From Limnohabitans sp. (GTDB lineage Bacteria; Pseudomonadota; Gammaproteobacteria; Burkholderiales; Burkholderiaceae_C): a DNA stretch of 42,841 nt. Where the stretch lies: the NCBI GenBank assembly GCA_018882835.1, contig VERE01000024.1, positions 1-42,841 of the forward strand, in the 5' to 3' direction. Shown here one piece after another: positions 34,110 to 41,854 of the stretch. Both the position numbers and the translations under genes were made by a program. The notes under the pieces are model-generated. The model made no database searches, was not told the origin of the DNA, and saw only the letters and a program-made list of their open reading frames with translations. Positions within the stretch are counted from its first letter, which is position 1. Every line of letters starts with the position of its first letter.

Positions 34110-34736
34110 TCAGGCCTTGGGGGCGTTTTGTCCGAGCGCGGTTTTCAGCAAATCGGCCACGGTGTTGGCATTCAGCTTTTCCATGATGTTGGCGCGGTGC
34201 GCTTCCACGGTCTTGATGCTGATGCCCAGGTCATCGGCAATTTGCTTGTTCAGGCGGCCTGCGACGATGCGTTCCAGCACCTGGGCTTCGCGTGATGTCA
34301 GCTTGGCCATGAGTGCGTCACGACTGGCGGCTTGCTGGAAGTCTGCAAAAGACTCTTTGGCATGTTCCAGCATGCGCTCGACCAGGCTCACCAATTCATC
34401 TTCTTTGAAAGGCTTCTGGATGAAATCCATGGCGCCTTTTTTCATGGTGGTGACCGCCATGGGCACGTCGCCATGGCCTGTGATGAACACAATGGGCAGG
34501 GGCGACTTGCGCTCGAGCAGCTTGTCTTGCAACTCGAGGCCCGTCATGCCGCCCATGCGAATGTCCACAATCAGGCAGGCCACTTCACGGGCATCGTAGC
34601 GGCTCAGAAATGTTTCGGCAGAGTCAAAGCAACGCACGCGATAGTCTTTGCCTTCAAGCAGCCACTGGAGAGAGTCACGCACGGCCTCGTCGTCGTCGAC
34701 CACATAAACCGTGCCTTTTTTCGGGATCAAACTCAT
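34110..34736 (-). CDS. FixJ-type response regulator (receiver + LuxR HTH)
   Basis: Protein of 208 residues. The receiver domain has acidic D14-D16 (VVDDDEAVRD), phosphoacceptor D58 in CLIVDIRMGG, the Thr of VFITGHGD and the Lys of FIQKPF. A LuxR-type HTH follows (~140-200: LTSREAQVLERIVAGRLNKQIADDLGISIKTVEAHR). This matches FixJ/TodT/TtrR-type activators, which bind DNA as phosphorylated dimers. It lies 40 bases downstream of its histidine kinase. The divergent pyruvate dehydrogenase operon beyond the kinase is an obvious candidate target, but that is inference. Confidence 0.93.
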   Translation of the reverse strand: MSLIPKKGTVYVVDDDEAVRDSLQWLLEGKDYRVRCFDSAETFLSRYDAREVACLIVDIRMGGMTGLELQDKLLERKSPLPIVFITGHGDVPMAVTTMKKGAMDFIQKPFKEDELVSLVERMLEHAKESFADFQQAASRDALMAKLTSREAQVLERIVAGRLNKQIADDLGISIKTVEAHRANIMEKLNANTVADLLKTALGQNAPKA

Positions 34737-34776
34737 CTTGAAATTCTCCGCCGCCCTGAATAACTTGCTTGAACTG

Positions 34777-37293
34777 TCATGACTCAGTGGTCAAGGCCGC
34801 TTCTACTGCCGGGATCCAGAAGGAAAAGCGACAACCCCTGATTTCGGCGCCATTGTAGAGGTTCTCGGCCTGCATTCTGCCTTGATGGGATTCGACAATG
34901 CTTCGACACAAATTGAGACCGATCCCCATGCCTTCCGACTTGGTGGAAAAGAAGGCCTCAAACAAACGCTCCAGAACTTCCGGCGCCAAACCTTTGCCGC
35001 TGTCGGTGACAGAGAATTCAACGACCTTTTGCTCAGCCACTTCCCGCGGCACGACCTGCAATTCCACATGACGCTCAGACAACGGGCGTTGCGCATGGTT
35101 GATGGACTCGGCGGCGTTTTTCAGCAAGTTGACCATGACCTGTTCGATCAGGATGGGGTCCACCAGCAGTTGTGGCAGCTTGGCTGACACAAAGTAACTC
35201 AGCTTGACCTGTTGACGGCGCAATTCAATGTCGGCCAACTCTACCGCTTCCACCACCATGGGGGCCACTTCGGTGAGGGTGCGGTTGGGCTCGCTGCGCT
35301 TCACAAAGGTGCGGATGCGCTGGATGATCTGACCGGCACGTTGCGCTTGGTGGGCGGTTTTTTCCAGCGCCTTCAACAGATCGTCTTCGCTGATTTGCTG
35401 GCTGCGGATGCGCGAGACCATGCCATTGCAATAGTTGCTGATGGCCGTCAGCGGTTGGTTGAGTTCATGCGCCACGCTGGAAGCCATTTCGCCCATGGTG
35501 ATCAGGCGACTGGCTGACTCGGCCCGTTCGGCCTGCATGGCGGCTTGCTCTTCTGCCTGGCGCCGCGGCGTGATGTCGGTGGCAATCACCATTTGTGCCA
35601 GCCGGCCGTCCACCCAATTCAGGTAGCGGGAGCGCACTTCCAGCCATTTGCCCAACTCGTCCACATAAATTTCTGCATTTTCAGAGCTGGCGGTGGTCAG
35701 GCTCTCCGAGGGCAGTCCGGCCAGCAAATCCACATCGTCATCGGTTGGGGAGGCCGAGCGCTCGGGCATGCCCGCCCGTGCGAGCATGATCAAATGGCCT
35801 TCGCTTTGGTTGCCAAACCAGAGACGGTACATCTTGTTGGTGAACAGCAATTCAGAGCTGCCCAAGGGCGCCACCGAGACCGAGGCGTCCAGTGCTTCCA
35901 GCACCGTCGTGAAGCGCTCGTAGGAGGCTGAAAGCTGCTCACGGATCCGGTTCGGCTCGGTGATGTCGGTCATCGAGGTCATCCAGCCAGTCTGCTCGCC
36001 CTTGGCATCGATCAGCGGGGACACATACAAGCGTGCATCGAACAAGCTGCCGTCTTTGCGCTTGACCCGAACCTGCATGCCCATGCTGCTTGTGTTGCCA
36101 CTGAGCTCATCGCTGAGCACCTTCATCAGGTTGTCGCGGTCGGCCTCGGGCCAATAAGGGTAGGGCGGGGTGCGCCCCACGAGTTCGCTTTCATCCCAGC
36201 CGGTCATCTGGCAAAAAGCGGCGTTCACATAAGTGATGCGACCTTTCAAATCCAAGGCGCGCATCCCCGTCAAAATGGAGTTTTCCATGGCTCGCCGGAA
36301 ATTGGTCTCGGCCACCAGGGCGCGCTGTGCTTGCAGCCGGCGACGGGTGTGTCGCCAGGTACCGATCAACATCCAGGCCGTCATCAGGCTCAGCGCCGTG
36401 ACCAGCCAGAACATGCCGTTGCCTATCAGTCCCTGCGAAGTTCGGTAGGCCTGTGCCCGCAACTGCAAGCTGCTGCCCACCGGCGATACAGGTACTGAAT
36501 ACTCGTAGGCTTGCGCCATCCAGGGCATGCTGGCGCTGATATTGCCACGCGGCTGAATCACCTGTCCCGCCAGCAGGTTGTTGTTGCCATCGACAAAGGA
36601 CACCGCATGGCGCCCAGTGATTTCCCCCGGCACCACAAAGCGCATCAGGCCATCGATCGCGTATTCCACCATGATCACGCCCTCAAACTTGCCATGCCAC
36701 AGCAAGGGGACGTGCAATTGCAGTTGCGTCAACGTCGAACGGCCGGGGAAGTTGCGAAAAATCGGCTGCGAATAGACCGACTGCTGCAATTCACGCGCCA
36801 TCGTGAAACTGTTTTCGGACTCAGGGTGGCGCAGCACCTCGCCCGTATTGCGAATTTGAGCGCCCTGTACGCCTAGGCCAGACGAGCTCGCGCGGACCCG
36901 CCGCTTGGCATCGATCCAACTGATCGAAGACAGTTCGGGATGCTGGCTGACCAGTGTTTCGGACTCTGCAATGAATTCATCCAGGCCGATTTCACGGTCG
37001 GCAACATCGCGAGCGATGCGCATGATTTGTTCCTGCCGCTCCAGTAAACGCAAGCGCAATCTTTGCTGGGCGTATTCCAAGTCGCGGCGAACGCTCTCTT
37101 GTTCGCGTTCAATTTCTTCGTAGCGCAGGTAGCCAAAGGCCGTGACGATGGCGGCGAGGAAAAGCACCACCGACAAAAGCGGGCCCAGCAATGCAAAGCG
37201 GTCTTGCCGGCTGGGGCTTTGGCGACGCCACCAGCCCGACCAGCGGTTGCTGATTTTTTGCAGGGGGGAAAAGTAGGGGCGGACCTCAGGCAT
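34777..37293 (-). CDS. Membrane PAS-sensor histidine kinase (FixL-like)
   Basis: Protein of 838 residues. TM1 (~33-55: LLGPLLSVVLFLAAIV) and TM2 (~293-313: FWLVTALSLMTAWMLIG) flank a periplasmic sensor region of about 240 residues. Two PAS domains follow (one starting ~330 with ENSILTGMRALDLKGRITYV, the second ~460), then a HisKA domain with H609 in SVAHELNQPLTAI, and a HATPase domain (GMGIGLNLCRSIVESHQG). No haem-binding PAS signature was recognised. The frame extends to 37332, but MPEVRPYFSPLQKISN at 37293 is the better start, although its ribosome-binding site is poor. It is upstream of and co-directional with the regulator, and divergent from aceE across 163 bases. Confidence 0.92.
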   Translation of the reverse strand: MPEVRPYFSPLQKISNRWSGWWRRQSPSRQDRFALLGPLLSVVLFLAAIVTAFGYLRYEEIEREQESVRRDLEYAQQRLRLRLLERQEQIMRIARDVADREIGLDEFIAESETLVSQHPELSSISWIDAKRRVRASSSGLGVQGAQIRNTGEVLRHPESENSFTMARELQQSVYSQPIFRNFPGRSTLTQLQLHVPLLWHGKFEGVIMVEYAIDGLMRFVVPGEITGRHAVSFVDGNNNLLAGQVIQPRGNISASMPWMAQAYEYSVPVSPVGSSLQLRAQAYRTSQGLIGNGMFWLVTALSLMTAWMLIGTWRHTRRRLQAQRALVAETNFRRAMENSILTGMRALDLKGRITYVNAAFCQMTGWDESELVGRTPPYPYWPEADRDNLMKVLSDELSGNTSSMGMQVRVKRKDGSLFDARLYVSPLIDAKGEQTGWMTSMTDITEPNRIREQLSASYERFTTVLEALDASVSVAPLGSSELLFTNKMYRLWFGNQSEGHLIMLARAGMPERSASPTDDDVDLLAGLPSESLTTASSENAEIYVDELGKWLEVRSRYLNWVDGRLAQMVIATDITPRRQAEEQAAMQAERAESASRLITMGEMASSVAHELNQPLTAISNYCNGMVSRIRSQQISEDDLLKALEKTAHQAQRAGQIIQRIRTFVKRSEPNRTLTEVAPMVVEAVELADIELRRQQVKLSYFVSAKLPQLLVDPILIEQVMVNLLKNAAESINHAQRPLSERHVELQVVPREVAEQKVVEFSVTDSGKGLAPEVLERLFEAFFSTKSEGMGIGLNLCRSIVESHQGRMQAENLYNGAEIRGCRFSFWIPAVEAALTTES

Positions 37294-37335
37294 GGCGCTG
37301 ACAGTGTAGGGGATGGGACAAAGACCTTGCATCCA

Positions 37336-37375
37336 TGAAATTCATAATATGAAATCAATAATCGTAATTTGAAAT
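37336..37375. promoter_or_regulatory. AT-rich region with three TGAAAT repeats between kinase and aceE
   Basis: The 163-base divergent region contains an AT-rich block with TGAAAT at 37336, 37350 and 37370. The first sits in the near-palindrome ATGAAATTCAT. This contrasts with the GC-rich surroundings and is where the promoters should lie. No consensus -35/-10 pair and no PdhR-type box was found. It may bind the adjacent response regulator, but this is untested. Confidence 0.35.
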
Positions 37376-37456
37376 ACTTGAAAAAATGTGCGACACTCTG
37401 GACTGAAGCATTCAAAACAGGGATGCTCTCAACCGTGCACATTAGAGGAGACAAGC

Positions 37457-40168
37457 ATGTCAGCACAACCCAACGACCTGCGCCCCATGACCGTGAACGA
37501 CACGGACAGCCAGGAAACCCGCGAGTGGATGGATGCCCTGTCCGCAGTGATTCAAGCAGAAGGCCCCGAGCGCGCCCACTTTTTGTTGGAGCAACTGCTG
37601 GAACATGCCCGCGAGAAAAGCATCGATATGCCTTTTTCTGCAACCACAGGCTATGTCAACACCATTGAGCCGGACCAGGAAGAGCGCTCCCCCGGCAACC
37701 TCGAAATAGAAGAGCGCCTGCGCGCTTACATGCGCTGGAATGCCATGGCGATGGTGGTCAAGGCCAACCGCCACAACCCCGAAGACGGTGGCGACCTTGG
37801 CGGTCATATTGGGTCGTTTGCCTCGCTGGCCAGCTTGTTTGGCGCGGGCTTCAACCATTTCTGGCATGCAGAGAGTGAAAACCATGGCGGCGATTGCCTG
37901 TACATCCAGGGCCACGTCTCGCCTGGCGTTTACGCCCGTGCTTACCTGGAAGGCCGTTTGAGCGAAGAGCAGTTGCTGAGCTTCCGCCAGGAAGTGGACG
38001 GCAAAGGCTTGTCTAGCTACCCGCACCCCAAGCTCATGCCCGAGTTCTGGCAGTTCCCCACCGTGTCCATGGGCCTGGGCCCACTGATGGCCATCTACCA
38101 GGCACGCTTCCTGAAGTATTTGCACGCTCGCGGCATTGCCAACACCGAAAACCGCAAGGTCTGGGTGTTCTGCGGCGACGGCGAGATGGACGAGGTGGAA
38201 AGCCTGGGCGCCATCGGCTTGGCCGCGCGAGAAGGTCTGGACAATCTGGTGTTTGTCATCAACTGCAACTTGCAGCGCCTCGACGGTCCGGTGCGCGGCA
38301 ACGGCAAGATCATCCAGGAACTGGAAGGCGAATTCCGCGGCGCGGGCTGGAACGTCATCAAGTTGCTCTGGGGTTCGGGTTGGGACCCGCTGCTGGCGCG
38401 AGACAAGGACGGCGCCCTGCGCAAGATCATGATGGACACCCTCGATGGTGACTACCAGGCCATGAAGGCCAACGATGGCGCCTATGTGCGCAAGCATTTC
38501 TTTGGCCGTGACCCGCGCACCCTCGAGATGGTCGCCAAGATGTCGGACGAAGAAATTTTCGATCTGCGCCGTGGGGGCCACGACTCCAAGAAGGTGTACG
38601 CCGCCTTCCACAAGGCCGTGAACCACAAGGGCCAGCCCACCGTGTTGTTGATCAAGACGGTGAAAGGCTTCGGCATGGGCAAGGCTGGCGAGGGCAAGAA
38701 CACTGTGCACCAGACCAAGAAGCTGACCGACGAGGACATCAAGGCCTTCCGCGATCGCTTCAACATTCCCATTCCCGACAGCGAGTTGCCCAAGGTGCCG
38801 TTCTACAAACCGGCCGATGACACGCCGGAAATGCGTTACCTGCATGAGCGGCGCAAAGCGTTGGGGGGCTACTTGCCGCACCGCCGCACGCAGGCGGACG
38901 AGAGCTTCACCGTGCCCTCGCTGGACACTTTCAAGGCAGTGATCGAGCCGACCGCCGAAGGCCGTGAAATTTCAACCACCCAAGCCTATGTGCGCTTTCT
39001 CACGCAGTTGTTGCGTGACCAGGCTCTGGGCCCGCGCGTGGTGCCTATCCTGGTGGATGAGGCGCGCACCTTTGGCATGGAAGGCCTGTTCCGCCAGGTG
39101 GGCATCTACAACCCCTTGGGTCAGCAATACACCCCGGTCGACAAAGACCAGGTCATGTACTACAAGGAAGACAAAGCGGGCCAGATTCTGCAAGAGGGCA
39201 TCAATGAAGCGGGCGGCATGGCCAGCTGGATTGCGGCAGCCACGTCGTATTCGACGAACAACCGCATCATGATTCCCTTCTATGTTTACTACTCCATGTT
39301 CGGCTTCCAGCGCATTGGCGACCTGGCCTGGGCGGCAGGCGATATGCAGGCGCGTGGCTTCTTGCTCGGTGGCACCTCGGGTCGCACCACGCTGAATGGT
39401 GAGGGCTTGCAGCATGAAGACGGCCACAGTCACATTCTGGCTGGCACCATTCCCAACTGCGTCAGCTACGACCCGACCTTCGCACACGAAGTGGGCGTGA
39501 TCATGCAGCATGGTTTGAAGCGCATGGTCGAAAAACAGGAAAACGTCTTCTACTACATCACGCTGTTGAACGAGAACTACGCCATGCCAGGCCTCAAGCC
39601 GGGCACCGAAGAGCAAATCATCAAGGGCATGTATTTGCTGCAAGAGGCCGAGGGCGCGAAGAAGCTGCCGCGTGTGAACCTTTTGGGATCGGGCACCATT
39701 CTGCGCGAGTCCATGGCCGCACGCGAATTGCTGGCCAAAGACTGGGGCGTGGCGGCCAACGTCTGGAGCTGCCCCAGCTTCAACGAGCTGGCTCGCGACG
39801 GCCAGGACGTCGAGCGTTGGAACCTGTTGCACCCGACCGAGAAGCCGCGTGCGTCGTTTGTCGAGCAGCAACTGACACCCTTTGCCGGCCCGGTGGTGGC
39901 TTCAACCGACTACATGAAGTCGTATGCCGAGCAAATTCGGCCCTTTATCCCCAAGGGACGCAGCTACAAGGTGCTGGGTACCGATGGCTTTGGCCGCAGC
40001 GATTTCCGCAGCCGCTTGCGTGAGCATTTCGAGGTGAACCGCCATTACATTGTGGTCGCCGCCCTCAAGGCGCTGAGCGAAGACGGTGCAGTGCCTGCCA
40101 CCAAGGTGGCCGAGGCCATCCAGAAATACGGCATCAAGACCGACAAGATCAACCCCTTGTACGCCTGA
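37457..40168 (+). CDS. aceE: Pyruvate dehydrogenase E1 component, homodimeric
   Basis: Protein of 903 residues, the expected size for a homodimeric E1. The thiamine diphosphate motif GDGEMDEVESLGAIGLAARE ends in NCNLQRLDGPVRGNGK; other conserved blocks are DLGGHIGSFASLASLFG and GRTTLNGEGLQHEDGHSH. It decarboxylates pyruvate and reductively acetylates the lipoyl groups of AceF. The frame is open from 37388, but AGAGGAG at 37444-37450 fixes the ATG at 37457. It is the first gene of the PDH operon, 17 bases ahead of aceF. Confidence 0.98.
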   Translation: MSAQPNDLRPMTVNDTDSQETREWMDALSAVIQAEGPERAHFLLEQLLEHAREKSIDMPFSATTGYVNTIEPDQEERSPGNLEIEERLRAYMRWNAMAMVVKANRHNPEDGGDLGGHIGSFASLASLFGAGFNHFWHAESENHGGDCLYIQGHVSPGVYARAYLEGRLSEEQLLSFRQEVDGKGLSSYPHPKLMPEFWQFPTVSMGLGPLMAIYQARFLKYLHARGIANTENRKVWVFCGDGEMDEVESLGAIGLAAREGLDNLVFVINCNLQRLDGPVRGNGKIIQELEGEFRGAGWNVIKLLWGSGWDPLLARDKDGALRKIMMDTLDGDYQAMKANDGAYVRKHFFGRDPRTLEMVAKMSDEEIFDLRRGGHDSKKVYAAFHKAVNHKGQPTVLLIKTVKGFGMGKAGEGKNTVHQTKKLTDEDIKAFRDRFNIPIPDSELPKVPFYKPADDTPEMRYLHERRKALGGYLPHRRTQADESFTVPSLDTFKAVIEPTAEGREISTTQAYVRFLTQLLRDQALGPRVVPILVDEARTFGMEGLFRQVGIYNPLGQQYTPVDKDQVMYYKEDKAGQILQEGINEAGGMASWIAAATSYSTNNRIMIPFYVYYSMFGFQRIGDLAWAAGDMQARGFLLGGTSGRTTLNGEGLQHEDGHSHILAGTIPNCVSYDPTFAHEVGVIMQHGLKRMVEKQENVFYYITLLNENYAMPGLKPGTEEQIIKGMYLLQEAEGAKKLPRVNLLGSGTILRESMAARELLAKDWGVAANVWSCPSFNELARDGQDVERWNLLHPTEKPRASFVEQQLTPFAGPVVASTDYMKSYAEQIRPFIPKGRSYKVLGTDGFGRSDFRSRLREHFEVNRHYIVVAALKALSEDGAVPATKVAEAIQKYGIKTDKINPLYA

Positions 40169-40185
40169 GCACGGAGACACAGAAC

Positions 40186-41835
40186 ATGGCAATCGTAGAA
40201 GTCAAAGTCCCCGACATTGGGGATTTCAGTGAAGTGGCGGTCATCGAGCTGTTGGTCAAGCCGGGCGACACCGTGACGGCCGAGCAATCGCTGATCACCG
40301 TCGAGTCCGACAAAGCCTCGATGGAAATCCCCTCGTCGCATGCTGGCGTGGTGAAAGAGCTGAAAGTCAAGCTCGGTGACAAGGTCGCCGAAGGCTCCAT
40401 CGTCCTCACCCTCGAGGTCCTTGCGAGCCCGCAGGCTGCGACAACTCCTCCTGTTGTTGCGAGCCCGCAGGCCGCAGTCACCCCTGCCGTCGTTGCCAGC
40501 CCGCAGGCCGCGGCAACCGCCTCCCTCATCGACGTCCGCATCCCGGACATTGGCGATTTCAAAGACGTTGCTGTCATCGAGGTTTTCGTCAAGCCCGGCG
40601 ACACCGTGAAGGTCGAGCAATCGTTGATCACGGTCGAGTCGGACAAAGCCTCGATGGAGATCCCTTCTTCCCACGCTGGCGTCATCCAAGAGCTGAAAGT
40701 CAAGCTTGGCGACAAGGTCAACATTGGCGATTTGCTGGCCGTGCTGCAAGGCACAGGCGGCGCAGCGCCTGCAGTTGCAACGGCCCCGGCACCTGCTGCG
40801 GCTGCTGTTGCGCCCACGCCCACGCCCGCCGCCGCGATTGCTGCGCCGGCCGTTGCCGCACCTGCACCAGCCATTCCTGCCCACAACCCCACCAGCGCAC
40901 CGCTGAACGTGCCGCATGCTTCGCCCTCGGTGCGCAAATTCGCCCGCGAATTGGGCGTCCCTTTGCAAGAAGTCAAGGGCACCGGCACCAAAGGCCGCAT
41001 CACGCAAGAAGACGTTCAATCGTTCACACGGTCTGTCATGGCGGGGGCGGTTCAAACCCAAGCCCAGGCTGCCAAAGCGCCTGCCGGTGGCGGTGGCTCC
41101 GAGCTGGGCCTGATCCCCTGGCCGAAGGTCGATTTCACCAAGTTTGGTCCGATCGAGCGCAAAGAGATGAGCCGTATCAAGAAAATCAGCGGCGCCAACT
41201 TGCTGCGCAATGCGATCATGATTCCGGCCGTCACCAACCATGACGATGCCGACATCACCGACCTTGAAGCCTTCCGCGTGTCCACCAACAAGGAAAACGA
41301 GAAGAGCGGCGTCAAGGTCACCATGCTGGCGTTCCTGATCAAAGCTTCGGTGGCGGCGTTGAAGAAATTCCCCGAGTTCAACAGCTCGTTGGATGGCGAT
41401 GCGCTGATTTACAAAAACTACTGGCACATCGGTTTTGCGGCCGATACGCCCAACGGCCTGGTGGTACCTGTGATCAAGGATGCCGACAAAAAAGGCGTGC
41501 TGCAAATTTCGCAAGAGATGGGCGAGTTGGCCAAGAAGGCCCGCGATGGCAAGCTGACCCCGGCCGAGATGAGTGGTGCCACCTTCACCATTTCCAGCCT
41601 GGGCGGCATTGGGGGGCGTTATTTCACCCCCATCATCAATGCGCCCGAGGTGGCGATTCTGGGCGTCTGCAAGAGCCAGATCGAGCCGAAGTGGGATGGC
41701 AAAGCCTTCCAGCCGCGCCTGATGCTGCCCCTGTCACTGACCTGGGACCATCGGGTGATCGACGGCGCTGCTGCGGCGCGCTTCAATGCCTTCCTGGGAC
41801 AGATCCTGGCGGATTTCCGCCGTGTCTTGCTCTAA
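40186..41835 (+). CDS. aceF: Pyruvate dehydrogenase E2, dihydrolipoamide acetyltransferase
   Basis: Protein of 549 residues. Two lipoyl domains carry lipoyl-lysines K43 and K154, each in ESDKASMEIPSSHAG. Linker 1 (~79-114) is a 12-residue repeat in three copies. Linker 2 (~190-243) is Ala/Pro-rich. The E1/E3-binding domain is at ~246-283 (SPSVRKFARELGVPL, GRITQEDV). The catalytic domain ends with H522 and D526 in DHRVIDGAAAARF. It transfers acetyl from lipoamide to CoA and forms the complex core. Two lipoyl domains, rather than the three of E. coli, fit many betaproteobacteria. GGAG upstream serves as ribosome-binding site. Confidence 0.98.
   Translation: MAIVEVKVPDIGDFSEVAVIELLVKPGDTVTAEQSLITVESDKASMEIPSSHAGVVKELKVKLGDKVAEGSIVLTLEVLASPQAATTPPVVASPQAAVTPAVVASPQAAATASLIDVRIPDIGDFKDVAVIEVFVKPGDTVKVEQSLITVESDKASMEIPSSHAGVIQELKVKLGDKVNIGDLLAVLQGTGGAAPAVATAPAPAAAAVAPTPTPAAAIAAPAVAAPAPAIPAHNPTSAPLNVPHASPSVRKFARELGVPLQEVKGTGTKGRITQEDVQSFTRSVMAGAVQTQAQAAKAPAGGGGSELGLIPWPKVDFTKFGPIERKEMSRIKKISGANLLRNAIMIPAVTNHDDADITDLEAFRVSTNKENEKSGVKVTMLAFLIKASVAALKKFPEFNSSLDGDALIYKNYWHIGFAADTPNGLVVPVIKDADKKGVLQISQEMGELAKKARDGKLTPAEMSGATFTISSLGGIGGRYFTPIINAPEVAILGVCKSQIEPKWDGKAFQPRLMLPLSLTWDHRVIDGAAAARFNAFLGQILADFRRVLL
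40421..40528 (+). repeat. Three 36-bp tandem repeats encoding the first AceF linker
   Basis: Units start at 40421, 40457 and 40493, exactly 36 bases apart. The first two share TTGCGAGCCCGCAGGC and the third differs there by one base. Each encodes a 12-residue unit around ASPQAA. The third unit reads TTGCCAGC...GCGGCAAC, so its first 25 bases have inverted TTGC/GCAA ends like the intergenic element at 16427-16459. The same unit recurs in lpdA. Confidence 0.85.
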
Positions 41836-41854
41836 GCCACGAGGACAACAGAAC

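Noticed and set aside
37294..37456. PdhR operator for the PDH operon
   Set aside because: No ATTGGT-N3-ACCAAT-like box is present, and no GntR regulator lies nearby.
37460..38881. 473-residue minus-strand open frame
   Set aside because: Antisense shadow of aceE.
40045..41514. 489-residue minus-strand open frame rich in Arg/Gly repeats
   Set aside because: Antisense shadow of aceF; its repeats mirror the lipoyl-domain and linker duplications on the coding strand.
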